Part shown: piece by piece, positions 35,942 to 50,179 of the stretch
Position numbering within the stretch: the first letter of the stretch is position 1
Layout of the letters: each line of letters begins with the position of its first letter
Assembly: GCF_001305965.1 (NCBI RefSeq)
Contig: NZ_JXQC01000003.1
Location: 2,938,861 to 3,002,860 of the forward strand
Source: Erythrobacter sp. SG61-1L
GTDB taxonomy: Bacteria; Pseudomonadota; Alphaproteobacteria; Sphingomonadales; Sphingomonadaceae
DNA: 64,000 nucleotides
Direction of reading: 5' to 3'
Translations under genes and position numbers: made by a program
The notes under the pieces: generated by a model
The model's input: the letters and a program-made list of their open reading frames with translations, nothing else
The model's database searches: none
Told to the model about the DNA's origin: nothing

Positions 35942-37297
35942 ATGCTGCACGAAGATCTCCTTCGACGCCGGCCGGCCCATGCAGGCGTCTCGCTTGCGGA
36001 GGTGATCCGTGCTTTCGCCCATGCGCTGGATCTGGCTGAGGGGCAGCCGGAAGGGCACAGCACTCGTGCCTGCTACTTCGGCTGCCTTCTGGGCCACGAA
36101 ATCGGCCTCGATGCCGGGCAGATGGGCGATCTATTCTTCACCCTGCTGCTCAAGGATCTGGGCTGCTCCAGCAATGCCGCGCGGATATGGGAACATTACC
36201 GGGCAGACGATCTGCGCTTCAAACAGGACGCCAAGACATTGCCTGCTGGCCTCTCCGCCAATCTGGGGTTCGTGCTACGCAAGAGCGCGGAAGGCGCGCC
36301 CTTTTCCCGCCGTGTCGGGGTGATTGCCAGTGTTCTGCGCCATGGGGACAGCTTCGCGCAGGAAATGGCACTGGCTCGCGCCGGGCGCGGTGCCAGCCTT
36401 GCCGCGCAGCTGGGCTTCTCTCCCGCCATTTGCAGCGGCATCTACCATCTGGATGAGCATTGGGACGGTTCGGGCCGCCCCAGCCACCTTTCCGGCGAAG
36501 CCATCCCGCTCAATGCCCGCATCGCCCAGATCGCCCAGCTCGCGGATGTGTTCTACATCCATGGCGGGCCGGAAGCGGCGATGGACGAAGTGGCAGCGCG
36601 GGCGGGGAACTGGCTCGATCCGCATCTGGCCGCAACCTTTCAGACAATTGCCGAACGGGCCGAAAGCTGGGTCGATCTCGGTTCTCCATGGTTGGTGAGC
36701 AAGCTGCTGGCGCTGGCGCCGGAAGCGGCGGGCGAAGAACTGGATGAAGACGGGCTGGACCGGATCGCGGGCGTGTTCGGCCAGGTGATCGATGCGAAAA
36801 GTCCCTATACGGCGGGCCATTCGGTGCGAGTGGCAGATCTGGCCGACCGGCTAGCCCAGCGGTTGGGCGTGATCTCGGCCCGCCGTCGCCCGTTGCGCCG
36901 CGCGGCGGCCCTGCATGATATTGGCAAGCTCGGCGTGCCCAATGCGATTCTGGACAAGCCGGGTGGGCTGGATGAGGCCGAATGGCGCGCCATGCGCGGC
37001 CATGCGGCGCAAACCAAGGCGATCCTCGGCCGCATCACTGCCTTTTCGGACATGGCTGCATTGGCGGCGGCTCATCACGAACGGCTGGACGGCACCGGCT
37101 ATCCGCTCGGACTGGAAGATGCCGCCATCGCGCGCGAGACGCGCATCATTACCGTCTGCGACATTTACGATGCGCTCACCTCACCTCGCCCCCAGCGCCC
37201 GGCCATGAGCCGGGCGGAAGCGCTGGAAGTGATGCAGGCGGAAGTCGGCCAGGCGATCGACGGTGAAGTGTTCGAGGCGCTGAAGGCGCTGGTCTGA
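35942..37297 (+). CDS. HD-GYP domain protein with a degenerate first HD domain
   Basis: 451 residues, soluble. The C-terminal HD-GYP domain is complete: HDIGKLG (His325, Asp326) and HHERLDGTGYP (378-388), so c-di-GMP hydrolysis is likely. The N-terminal half is a diverged copy: the HD pair is replaced (LLLKDLGCSS), while a GYP-like HLDEHWDGSGRP (169-180) remains. The degenerate half may bind nucleotide or support dimerisation. The start has no strong RBS. It sits between the TauD pair and the convergent third TauD gene. Confidence 0.88.
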   Translation: MLHEDLLRRRPAHAGVSLAEVIRAFAHALDLAEGQPEGHSTRACYFGCLLGHEIGLDAGQMGDLFFTLLLKDLGCSSNAARIWEHYRADDLRFKQDAKTLPAGLSANLGFVLRKSAEGAPFSRRVGVIASVLRHGDSFAQEMALARAGRGASLAAQLGFSPAICSGIYHLDEHWDGSGRPSHLSGEAIPLNARIAQIAQLADVFYIHGGPEAAMDEVAARAGNWLDPHLAATFQTIAERAESWVDLGSPWLVSKLLALAPEAAGEELDEDGLDRIAGVFGQVIDAKSPYTAGHSVRVADLADRLAQRLGVISARRRPLRRAAALHDIGKLGVPNAILDKPGGLDEAEWRAMRGHAAQTKAILGRITAFSDMAALAAAHHERLDGTGYPLGLEDAAIARETRIITVCDIYDALTSPRPQRPAMSRAEALEVMQAEVGQAIDGEVFEALKALV

Positions 37298-37304
37298 GCT
37301 GCCT

Positions 37305-38246
37305 TCAGGCGGCGATCAGCCCCTGTCGGATCATCCATTCCAGTGCCGAGGTTTCCGGGCCGCTTTCGTTGATCGTCGTGCGGCGCATGTCGCGGCGATA
37401 GGCATCGCTCAGCAGCGGGGTCGCCGCGTGCATGGTGCAGCGATTGTCCCAGATCACCAGATCCCAGCGTTTCCACTGGTGGCGGTAGATGTATTTTTCC
37501 TGTGTGGCGTGAGCGTAAAGTTCTTCCACCAGTTCGCGGCCTTCCGCTTCGCCCCAGCCCTTTATGCCGATGCAGTGCCCGCCGACGTAGAGGCATTTGC
37601 GGCCATTGGGCCCCGAACCATTCACGCTGCGGACCAGCGGGTGCTCCACTTCGGGGAAGGGGATGATCCGCTTTTCCTGGGGTGTGATTTCGCCCTGCAG
37701 CCCCGCGCGGCGGCGGCCTTCCCAGAAATCGTGCACGCCGATCAGGCCTTCGATCCGGTCCTTCATCGCCTGCGGCAGATCGTCATAGGCGGCGCGGGCA
37801 TCGGTGAACCATGTGTCGCCCCCGGCACTGGGCGGCGGGGTTTCGACGCCATGCAGCAGCGACCATTTGGTGGGCATGAGGTGGAAGGAACTGTCCGTGT
37901 GGAAGCGTTCCGCGCCCTTGGCCAGCTTCGCCGCATCGTCGCCATAGGGAATGATCTCGCCATTGTGGTCGAGATTGCCGGCATAGAAGATGCCGGGCGT
38001 AATCACCCGGCGGCCCTGCGGGCGCGGTGCGGCATCCTTGGCACGGCTGGGGATTTCGAGCGGGCCGAAGGCGCGGCTGAAGGCCTTCTGCTGTTCGTCC
38101 GTGATTTCCGCGCCGCGGATCGCCAGCACGCCATATTGCGCCATGGCCTGCTCCACCAGATCGACCAGCGCACTGTCGGGCGCATTGGTCAGATCGGCGC
38201 CGATCAATTCGGCCGCGAACACCGGATGAAGGGGTCTGACTTCCAT
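37305..38246 (-). CDS. TauD/TfdA family Fe(II)/2-oxoglutarate dioxygenase (third, divergent copy)
   Basis: 313 residues. Iron ligands are in RFHTDSSFHL and in CTMHAATPLLS, and RRDMRRTTI follows. It is clearly further from copies 1 and 2 than they are from each other (KWSLLHGVETPPPSAGGDTWFTDARAAYDDLPQAM is shared only in part). It ends seven bases from the convergent HD-GYP gene and starts 24 bases after the pfkB stop on the same strand, so co-transcription with pfkB is likely. The substrate is unknown. Confidence 0.9.
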   Translation of the reverse strand: MEVRPLHPVFAAELIGADLTNAPDSALVDLVEQAMAQYGVLAIRGAEITDEQQKAFSRAFGPLEIPSRAKDAAPRPQGRRVITPGIFYAGNLDHNGEIIPYGDDAAKLAKGAERFHTDSSFHLMPTKWSLLHGVETPPPSAGGDTWFTDARAAYDDLPQAMKDRIEGLIGVHDFWEGRRRAGLQGEITPQEKRIIPFPEVEHPLVRSVNGSGPNGRKCLYVGGHCIGIKGWGEAEGRELVEELYAHATQEKYIYRHQWKRWDLVIWDNRCTMHAATPLLSDAYRRDMRRTTINESGPETSALEWMIRQGLIAA

Positions 38247-38270
38247 GGACTGTCCTCTCTCATGCCCGGT

Positions 38271-39197
38271 TTACCGGGTCTTGGCGGCATAGAGCCGCTC
38301 TATATCTGTAACGCGGCACAGATCGGTACCCGGCGTGAGTACCGCTGCACTGCCTGCCGCCATGCCATAGCGGAAGGCCTGCACCGGGTCGCGCCCATTG
38401 GCGAGGGCATAGACCATGGCGGCCAGAAAACTGTCGCCCGCGCCCACCGCGCTCTTCGCATCGACCTTGATCGCAGGCAGGACTTGCGCACCATCTCGGG
38501 TGGCCAGAAGGCCGCCCCGCTCGCCCAGCGTCACCGCGACGATCTCGGCGGCGCCTCGCTCGATAATCGTCATGGCTGCGGCCATGTAATCCTCCGGCGT
38601 ATCGAGCGGGCGGCCGGCAAGCTGATTCAGCTCGTCCTCATTGGGTTTGACCAGATAGACCGGCGCGCCGGAAAGGCCGGCGCTCAGCGCTTCGCCTGAA
38701 CTGTCGAGCACGAATTTATAGCCACGATCCCGCGAGATTTCGGCCGCCATGGCGAAGAAATCCACCGGCACGCCGCGCGGCAGCGATCCGCTGGCGACCA
38801 GATAGTCGCAGGGCACCGTGGCCAGTTGATCGAGGCATGCGCGCCATTCGGCCTCGGCCACTTCGGGGCCTTCGGGCACGAAGCGGAACTCCTTGCCGCT
38901 CTCCATCTCGTGCACCGTGCAGGCAACGCGCGTGGCGCCTGCGATGCGCACCGGTCGGCGAACGAGCTGGTGCAGGTCCAGCAAGCCGTCCAGCGCGACC
39001 CCGGTCGCTCCGCCGGACAGGTAATGGCACACAGCATTGCCGCCCAGCCGCACGAAGACGCGGGCGACATTGATGCCGCCGCCGCCCGGATCGTAATGCT
39101 CGTCATGACTGCGCAGTTTGCGCGTGGGTTCCAGGCGCTCGACGTCATAGGAGACGTCGAGCGTCGGGTTCATGGTGATGGTGGCGATGGTGGGCAT
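38271..39197 (-). CDS. pfkB: 6-phosphofructokinase II (PfkB family sugar kinase)
   Basis: 308 residues. The layout and wording closely follow E. coli PfkB: MNPTLDVSYDVERLEPTRKLR, PGGGGINVARV (38-47), FVLDSSGEALSAGL, VKPNEDELNQL and the catalytic GAGDSF (Asp255). 1-Phosphofructokinase or tagatose-6-phosphate kinase are related alternatives. Most sphingomonads use the Entner-Doudoroff route, so a phosphofructokinase is of some interest. The six-base inverted repeat CCCGGT-TT-ACCGGG (38265-38278) overlaps the stop codon. Confidence 0.85.
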   Translation of the reverse strand: MPTIATITMNPTLDVSYDVERLEPTRKLRSHDEHYDPGGGGINVARVFVRLGGNAVCHYLSGGATGVALDGLLDLHQLVRRPVRIAGATRVACTVHEMESGKEFRFVPEGPEVAEAEWRACLDQLATVPCDYLVASGSLPRGVPVDFFAMAAEISRDRGYKFVLDSSGEALSAGLSGAPVYLVKPNEDELNQLAGRPLDTPEDYMAAAMTIIERGAAEIVAVTLGERGGLLATRDGAQVLPAIKVDAKSAVGAGDSFLAAMVYALANGRDPVQAFRYGMAAGSAAVLTPGTDLCRVTDIERLYAAKTR

Positions 39198-39223
39198 CGT
39201 GCCGGCCCCCTATCGCCGCCGGA

Positions 39224-40660
39224 TCAGCGCGGCAGCTCGGTGACGCCCATCAGGGCTTCATCCACCGCGCGGGCGCACTGGCGGCCTTCGCGGATCGCCC
39301 AGACGACAAGGCTCTGCCCACGGCGCATGTCGCCGCAGGAGAAGACCATGTCTTCGCTGGTGCGATAGCTTTCCGTATCGGCCTCGACATTGCCGCGTTC
39401 GGTCAGCTTGACGCCTGCCTGATCGAGCAGCCCGGCCTTCTTGGGGCCAAGGAAGCCCATGGCGAGCAGGATGAGGTCCGCCTTGAGGACGAACTCGCTG
39501 CCCGGCACTTCCGTCAGCTTGCCTTCCGACCAGTCGGCGCGGACGCACTTCAGGCCGGTGACGACGCCGTTTTCGCCCACCACTTCCTTGGTCAGCACGG
39601 CCCAGTCACGGTCCACGCCTTCTTCATGGCTGGTGGAGGTGCGCAGCTTCATCGGCCAATCCGGCCAGGTCAGCAGCTTGTTTTCCTTCACCGGCGGTTC
39701 CGGCATGATTTCGATCTGGGTGACCGAAGCCGCGCCCTGGCGGTTGGAGGTGCCGACGCAGTCGCTGCCGGTATCGCCGCCGCCGATCACGACGACATGC
39801 TTGCCGGTTGCCAGCAGGCTGCCACGCGGTGCGGCGCGGATTTCCTCGTCACCGGCAACGCGCTTGTTCTGCTGGGTCAGGAATTCCATCGCCAGACGCA
39901 CGCCGGACATTTCGAAGCCGGGGATGTTGAGCATGCGCGCATCTTCCGCGCCGCCCGACAGCACGATGGCGTCGAAGTTTTCCTTCAGGCTCTTGAACGA
40001 AACGTCCACGCCCACTTCTGTGGAAGTCTTGAAGGTCACCCCTTCGGCCTGCATCTGGACCAGACGCCGGTTGATGAGGTGCTTTTCCATTTTGAAGTCG
40101 GGGATGCCGTAACGCAGCAACCCGCCCATCCGGTCGTTCTTTTCGAACAGGGTCACCGAATGGCCTGCCCGCGCAAGCTGCTGGGCGCAGGCCATGCCTG
40201 CCGGGCCGGAGCCGATCACGGCCACGGTCTTGCCGGTGCGCTTTTCGGGCACCTGCGGCTGAATCCAGCCTTCCTTCCACCCGCGATCGACAATGGCGCA
40301 TTCGATCGACTTGATCGTCACCGGCTGGTCGATGAGGTTCAGCGTGCAGCTTGCCTCGCACGGGGCGGGGCAGACGCGGCCGGTGAATTCGGGGAAGTTG
40401 TTGGTGGAGTGCAGAGTCTCCAGCGCGCCTTCCCAGTTCCCTTCATAGACCAGATGGTTCCAGTCCGGGATGATGTTGTTCACCGGGCAGCCGTTGTGAC
40501 AATAGGGAATACCGCAATTCATGCAGCGGCTGGCCTGCTCCTGCAGGGCCGGTTCCGCATGCGGAATCACGAATTCCTTATAGTGCTTCACCCGTTCCTT
40601 GGGATCGTCATAGGTGCGATCCTGGCGGTCGACTTCCAGAAAGCCGGTTTCCTTGCCCAT
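39224..40660 (-). CDS. gltD: Glutamate synthase (NADPH) small subunit
   Basis: 478 residues. The N-terminal cysteines [13 protein letters not shown] (Cys46, 49, 54, 58) help bind 4Fe-4S clusters, followed by FAD-binding [11 protein letters not shown] and NADPH-binding [11 protein letters not shown]. It supplies electrons to GltB for making glutamate from glutamine and 2-oxoglutarate. It starts 12 bases after gltB. Confidence 0.97.
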   Translation of the reverse strand: MGKETGFLEVDRQDRTYDDPKERVKHYKEFVIPHAEPALQEQASRCMNCGIPYCHNGCPVNNIIPDWNHLVYEGNWEGALETLHSTNNFPEFTGRVCPAPCEASCTLNLIDQPVTIKSIECAIVDRGWKEGWIQPQVPEKRTGKTVAVIGSGPAGMACAQQLARAGHSVTLFEKNDRMGGLLRYGIPDFKMEKHLINRRLVQMQAEGVTFKTSTEVGVDVSFKSLKENFDAIVLSGGAEDARMLNIPGFEMSGVRLAMEFLTQQNKRVAGDEEIRAAPRGSLLATGKHVVVIGGGDTGSDCVGTSNRQGAASVTQIEIMPEPPVKENKLLTWPDWPMKLRTSTSHEEGVDRDWAVLTKEVVGENGVVTGLKCVRADWSEGKLTEVPGSEFVLKADLILLAMGFLGPKKAGLLDQAGVKLTERGNVEADTESYRTSEDMVFSCGDMRRGQSLVVWAIREGRQCARAVDEALMGVTELPR

Positions 40661-40672
40661 GTTCTGTAACCC

Positions 40673-45313
<4,641 letters not shown>

Positions 45314-45570
45314 CAAATTCCCATTCCTGTCTTGCGCCGTATGGGCGCCGCCATGGGGCAGCGCTTCCGGCAATGAAGCACGACTCACCCTGCCGCGCCG
45401 GGCAGCAAAAATGTCGCGAGTTTTTGCCATGGCGACAGGAAACTGTTTTTGCAACTATGGCGGGGACGCAAGGGGACGAATTTTGCCCTGCGTGGCGCAA
45501 GTGCAGCGCGCTGCGGAACAGGCCGGACCGCGATGATTCAATGGTTAAGCGGGCTTCAGCAGGCCTGAAA

Positions 45571-47169
45571 TCAGGCCGCGCCGCTCATTCGCCGGTTTTG
45601 CAGCCGCTGGATCGATTCAAGGGCGGAACGAAGCACCCGTTCGGTTTCGGCGCGGTCGGGATGGACGCGCGAGACCGAATCTTCGCCAGGAGCGTCGAAC
45701 GGGCGCACATCACCACGCGGAGTAGGCATTTCGACAGCCTGCTGCGGGATGGCCGGTTCGGTGGCGACCGGTTCCGCATCGGCACCGGCGGTTTCATCCC
45801 CCGCCCATTCCTTCCCCAGGGCAGGTTCGCGTAGTGGCTGGCGCATGGCTAGCAGCGAACTGTATCGTTCGGGCTGGTCGCCGGAATCCCAGCTTTCCTC
45901 ATTCTCGATCGGTTCGTCCTCGATCGGACCTTCGGCAGGACTCAGTCCGGCCAGCGGAAGGGACTGCACGAAATAGTCCTCTTCCTCATAGTCGTATTCT
46001 TCCTCGCCGAAGGCCTGAAGCTCCGGCGCGGGCAGCGGCGGGACGGACAGGCTGTCTTCCGGTTCCTGCGCCGAGGTTACGGATGCTCGACCGAGGATGC
46101 GCTCCGCCGCAGCCAGCGGCTCGACCTTTGCAGTCTGTTCGGGCTGAGCCATGGCCTGCTCAGGGGCCGGGGCAGAAGGCGTGGGTGCCGCAGCGGCAGC
46201 AGCGGCCAGACTGGAAGGCGCATCCGCCGGTTCGCGCGCTGGCCCGAAGGTTGGCTCCGGTTCGGCAAGCTGGCGGGTCAATTCTTCGAAATAGGCGGGG
46301 GGGGTGCCCTGTGGCCGGCCGGGATGGCGCTGCATGGCAAGCGCCAGTCGTTCGGCAAGCTGGACAGTGCCCATGCGCTCCAGGTTGGCCGCCGGATCGG
46401 AAGGCAGCACGGCGCGGGCAGGGGTGGCCTGATGCAGCAACTTGCCGCGCGCCGGTTCGGGTTCCGGTTCGAACTCCGGCTCCGCTTCCGGTATGGGCGC
46501 ACCGGGCGCTTCCGGCACAGGCTCGACGGCAGGCAGAGGCGCGACAGCAGGCAGAGGCTCGGGCGCTGCATCGGGCAAAGCCGTCACCTCATATTCCGCA
46601 TATTCGTATTCGGGCTCGAATTCGTCTGCGCGCACTTCCAGCTCAGCGGGAAGTGCGCGCACTTCATAGGCCAGATCCGGCTCCGGTTCGGGCCAGTAAT
46701 CTTCGGCCACCGGTCCTTCTTCCACTTCGACTTCCGCGACATCGTCAGGCATCGATGTGGGGGCGATGATCGGCGGGCCGAGATCTTCCATCGCGGAGAG
46801 CGGACGGCGGCCGGCTTCGGGCGCCATGCGTCGGCGTTGCACGGGCACCGTCTTGATGTGGTCCTTCTGGGCGCGATCCTTGCGTTCACTGCGCGGACGA
46901 CGCGGCGCCAGCATTTTCGCGGCGAAATAGCCAGCCAGAGCGCCGCCGCAGGCGGCGACGAGCGCCAGCAGAAGGTGTGCCGTGAAGCCCAGAGGCGGGG
47001 CGGCGGCAGGGATAATCGCGGCCATGCCGCTGGCACTGACGATCCGTTCGACCGCAGTGGAGGGCAGCACGATCAGGCCCAGCCCGAAAAGCGCGGCGAA
47101 CCATAGCGCAACCACCGCCGGAAACAGGCGATGGGCGCTGATGGAAGGCTTTGGCTGATTCGCTGCCAC
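45571..47169 (-). CDS. Large disordered acidic membrane protein, unknown function
   Basis: 532 residues from a GTG at 47169. Two membrane helices (about 14-36 and 58-86) are followed by a basic patch (RRPRSERKDRAQKDH). The rest is low complexity, rich in Glu, Pro and Ala (PEPEPDLAYEV, EPEFEPEPEP, EEEYDYEEEDYF), and a short amphipathic helix ends the protein (TERVLRSALESIQRLQNRR). A shorter ordered stretch near 285-315 (MGTVQLAERLALAMQRHPGRPQG) may bind a partner. It follows the exosortase-associated glycosyltransferase by 60 bases on the same strand. No family recognised. Confidence 0.75.
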   Translation of the reverse strand: MAANQPKPSISAHRLFPAVVALWFAALFGLGLIVLPSTAVERIVSASGMAAIIPAAAPPLGFTAHLLLALVAACGGALAGYFAAKMLAPRRPRSERKDRAQKDHIKTVPVQRRRMAPEAGRRPLSAMEDLGPPIIAPTSMPDDVAEVEVEEGPVAEDYWPEPEPDLAYEVRALPAELEVRADEFEPEYEYAEYEVTALPDAAPEPLPAVAPLPAVEPVPEAPGAPIPEAEPEFEPEPEPARGKLLHQATPARAVLPSDPAANLERMGTVQLAERLALAMQRHPGRPQGTPPAYFEELTRQLAEPEPTFGPAREPADAPSSLAAAAAAAPTPSAPAPEQAMAQPEQTAKVEPLAAAERILGRASVTSAQEPEDSLSVPPLPAPELQAFGEEEYDYEEEDYFVQSLPLAGLSPAEGPIEDEPIENEESWDSGDQPERYSSLLAMRQPLREPALGKEWAGDETAGADAEPVATEPAIPQQAVEMPTPRGDVRPFDAPGEDSVSRVHPDRAETERVLRSALESIQRLQNRRMSGAA

Positions 47170-47229
47170 GATGTACCGATTCCCTGTCTGTACGGACCTG
47201 ATGCCGCAGCTTCCCTGCTTTTGCGAGGG

Positions 47230-48459
47230 TCAGGCTGCGGCGTGAAAACGGCCCTTTGCCGGTGGTGCTAACAAGGCTTGGTAAACAGGCAAATAACGAA
47301 GCACGTTGTGCGCCCAGTCGTGGTTCTGCTCCACATTGGCGCGGCCTGCATTACGCATGGCTGGCCAGTTTTCGCGGGCCGAAATCAGGGCGGCGAGGGC
47401 TTCAGCGCAGCCTGCCGGATCGTCGGGCGGGAACAGGATGCCGGTTGTGCCGTCGGCGATCAGCTCTCGGTGTCCGCCAACGTCGGAAGCAGCCACGATC
47501 TTGCCCTGCGCCATGGCCTCCAGCGGCTTGAGCGGGGTGACCAGATCGGTCAGGCGGCTCTTCTTGCGGGGATAGGCCATCACGTCGCACAGTGAATAAT
47601 AGCGTTCCACCTCGCCATGCGGCACCCGGCCGGTGAACAGGATCGCATCGCGCGCCGGGCTGGCTTCCACCTGCGCCTTCAGCGGGGCTTCCACCGGGCC
47701 GCCGCCCACCAGCAGCAGCCGCGCGGCGGGATGCCGTTCGATCAGGGCAGGCATGGCGGAAACCAGATCGTCCAGCCCTTCATAATCGTAGAAGCTGCCG
47801 ATGAAGCCGATCACCGGGCCATCCGTGATGCCCAGTTGCGCCGCCAGTGCCTCGTCGCGCGGCAGGGGTTGGCCGAACAGGGCAAGGTCCACCCCGTTGG
47901 GGACGATGGAGATCTTTTCCGGTTCCACGCCGCGTTCGATCAGATCGCCGCGCAATCCTTCGCAGATGGCGATCACATGGCCCGCACCTTCGACCACCCG
48001 GTTTTCCAGGCTGCGCGTCATGCGGTATTTGAGCGAATTCTCGCGTCCCGTGCCGTTGCCCACGGCGGCGTCTTCCCAGAAGGCGCGTATTTCATAGACC
48101 AGCGGAATGCCCAGTTTCCTGCCCACCCGCTTGGCCGCCAGCCCGCACAGGGCCGGGGAATGGGCATGGAGGATGTCGGGGCGCCATTCCTGGCACAAGG
48201 CCTCTATCGACTTGGCCAGCGCCCCGATCTCGCGCCATTCGCGCAGGCCGGAAGGCCCTTCCGCCACGCCTGTGGTGCGATGGAAGGCCAGCCCATCCAC
48301 GATCTCGGCGTCTGGTCCCGGCGCCACATGCCGCAGGCCCGTGATCGCGCGAACTTCGAGGCCAGCGGCTTGCTGCGCCTTGAGGATGGCGCGCGTGCGG
48401 AAGGTATAGCCGCTATGCATGGGCAGCGAATGGTCGAGGACGTGCAGGATCCGGGTCAT
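47230..48459 (-). CDS. Exosortase A-associated family 4 glycosyltransferase
   Basis: 409 residues from the ATG at 48459, supported by AAGGAAA upstream. The N-terminus (ILHVLDHSLPMHSGYTFRTRAILKAQ) is characteristic of the glycosyltransferases that travel with the PEP-CTERM/exosortase A system, and the GT-B C-terminal domain has GFIGSFYDYEGLDDL and TPLKPLEAMAQGK. It would add a sugar from a nucleotide donor to a lipid-linked glycan or a surface protein precursor. It is divergent from the O-ligase gene. Confidence 0.9.
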   Translation of the reverse strand: MTRILHVLDHSLPMHSGYTFRTRAILKAQQAAGLEVRAITGLRHVAPGPDAEIVDGLAFHRTTGVAEGPSGLREWREIGALAKSIEALCQEWRPDILHAHSPALCGLAAKRVGRKLGIPLVYEIRAFWEDAAVGNGTGRENSLKYRMTRSLENRVVEGAGHVIAICEGLRGDLIERGVEPEKISIVPNGVDLALFGQPLPRDEALAAQLGITDGPVIGFIGSFYDYEGLDDLVSAMPALIERHPAARLLLVGGGPVEAPLKAQVEASPARDAILFTGRVPHGEVERYYSLCDVMAYPRKKSRLTDLVTPLKPLEAMAQGKIVAASDVGGHRELIADGTTGILFPPDDPAGCAEALAALISARENWPAMRNAGRANVEQNHDWAHNVLRYLPVYQALLAPPAKGRFHAAA

Positions 48460-48527
48460 CGCGGATTTCCTTGCCATGACAGGCTTAACATCGCGTCAAC
48501 CGAGCGGTGCTAGGGGCAGGCTTCGTA

Positions 48528-48719
48528 TTGTTCGGGAACCGCCGCTTGATCGACTATTTCGCGATTGGCCTGACGCATGGATTGATTGCGCTCGCCGCAT
48601 GGCGATTGCTGTCGCGCGCCGATCTGGATGACGATGCGGCCGATCCCCACGCGCCGCGCCGCAAGTCGTGGCGCCGGGGCAAGCCCGCCGAACCGGAAGC
48701 GGACGCTTCCGATGCTTGA
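48528..48719 (+). CDS. Small membrane protein preceding the O-ligase gene
   Basis: About 63 residues from a TTG at 48528 (a GTG at 48507 is possible); AGGGGCAGG stands a little before the TTG. One hydrophobic helix (YFAIGLTHGLIALAAWRLL) is followed by an acidic then basic tail. The last codons overlap the O-ligase start at 48712, which suggests translational coupling. Unknown function. Confidence 0.5.
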   Translation: MFGNRRLIDYFAIGLTHGLIALAAWRLLSRADLDDDAADPHAPRRKSWRRGKPAEPEADASDA

Positions 48720-50124
48720 CGCGATCCTGTTCCTGTTCGTGATGGGCATGCTGGCGCTGGGCCTGCGCAAGCCGTTCATCTGGGTGCTGGCCTATCTCTA
48801 TATCGACGTGGTCGCGCCGCAGAAGATCGGCTGGACGCTGATGCAGCTGCTGCCCTTCTCGCTGATCGCCTTCGTGGCTGCCTTTGCCGGCTGGCTGCTG
48901 GCCGACAGCAAGGAGGGCAGCCGCTTCACCTTCCGCCAGGGCCTGATCCTCGTGCTGCTGATCTATTGCGGCATGACCACGCTGATGGCCGACTTCCCCA
49001 AGGAAGCGATGGAGAAATGGGGCTGGGTCTGGAAGGCAATGGTCTTCGCGATCTTCCTGCCGCTCACACTGCGCACCAAGCTGCGGATCGAGGCTGCCGC
49101 GCTGGTGATGGTGCTCGCCGTCGGGGCAATCATCATTTCGGGCGGGATCAAGACGGTGCTGGGCGGCGGCGGTTATGGCGCGCTCTATTTCTTCGTGAAC
49201 GACAATACCGGGCTTTATGAAAGCTCGATCATTTCCTGCGTGGCCATCGCGATCATCCCGCTGATCCTGTGGCTGGCGAAATATGGCACGATCTACCCCA
49301 CCGACTGGCGGGTGAAGCTGTTTGCCGCCGGGCTGATCTTTGCCGCCCTGCTGATCCCTGTCGGCACGGAGGCGCGCACCGGCCTGCTGTGCATCGGCGT
49401 GCTGGCGGTGCTGATGCTGCGCAGTGTGAAGCGGCGGTTTCTCTACATGGCGCTGGGCGGCGTGGCGCTGCTGATGGCGGTGCCCTTCCTGCCCAAGAGC
49501 TTCACCGACCGCATGAGCACGATCGAGAAGCATGAGGGCGACGAATCCGCCTCCACTCGCGTGGCGGTGTGGATGTGGACGCTGGACTATGTGAAGCATC
49601 ACCCGCTGGGCGGCGGCTTCGATGCCTATCGGTCCAACAGCTTCACCTACAAGACGAAGGTCACGCTCGACATGGGCGGGGGCGTTACCCAGACCGAGAC
49701 GCAGGATGTGACCGACAAGGGCCGCGCCTATCACTCCAGCTATTTCGAGATGCTGGGCGAACAGGGTTGGCCCGGCTTCATCCTGTGGATCTGGCTGCAT
49801 GCGCTGGGCCTGTGGCAGATGGAGCGGCTGCGGCGGCGCTATATCCAGCGGGCAAAGACCGATCCCCGGCCGGAGGATGCGTGGAAAGCCCCGCTCGCCA
49901 CGGCACTGCAGCAGGCGCAGATCGTCTATCTGGTCGGCTCGCTGTTCGTGGGCATTGCCTATCAGCCCTTCATCCTGATGCTGATCGGCCTGCAATGCGC
50001 GCTGTGGGCCTATCTCAATCGGGTCGATTCGCCGGTGCGCAAGCGGATCGGGCCGGGGCGGCGGCGCAGTGTCCCGGCGGCGGGCGGCGATGCCGTAGCG
50101 GCAGGGGCAGGCGCGTTGCACTGA
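48712..50124 (+). CDS. Exosortase A-associated O-glycosylation ligase (Wzy/WaaL-like)
   Basis: 470 residues with about ten membrane helices. The sequence matches the putative O-glycosylation ligase of exosortase A systems: LALGLRKPFIWVLAYLYID at the start, the arginine-bearing loop VGTEARTGLLC and the large periplasmic loop with HHPLGGGFDAYRSNSFTYK. Such O-antigen-ligase-like enzymes are thought to transfer a glycan from a lipid carrier to protein or lipid. No exosortase, and no PEP-CTERM substrate, is in the window. Confidence 0.9.
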   Translation: MLDAILFLFVMGMLALGLRKPFIWVLAYLYIDVVAPQKIGWTLMQLLPFSLIAFVAAFAGWLLADSKEGSRFTFRQGLILVLLIYCGMTTLMADFPKEAMEKWGWVWKAMVFAIFLPLTLRTKLRIEAAALVMVLAVGAIIISGGIKTVLGGGGYGALYFFVNDNTGLYESSIISCVAIAIIPLILWLAKYGTIYPTDWRVKLFAAGLIFAALLIPVGTEARTGLLCIGVLAVLMLRSVKRRFLYMALGGVALLMAVPFLPKSFTDRMSTIEKHEGDESASTRVAVWMWTLDYVKHHPLGGGFDAYRSNSFTYKTKVTLDMGGGVTQTETQDVTDKGRAYHSSYFEMLGEQGWPGFILWIWLHALGLWQMERLRRRYIQRAKTDPRPEDAWKAPLATALQQAQIVYLVGSLFVGIAYQPFILMLIGLQCALWAYLNRVDSPVRKRIGPGRRRSVPAAGGDAVAAGAGALH

Positions 50125-50179
50125 GCCTCACAATGGGCCATGAATCCGCCAATTCCGCGATTGTTGGAGAGGCAGAGAC

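Noticed and set aside
45834-46769. Arg/Pro/Ala-rich frame antisense to the disordered membrane protein gene
   Set aside because: The sense frame has a plausible start, membrane helices and acidic composition; the antisense product looks like translated codon bias.
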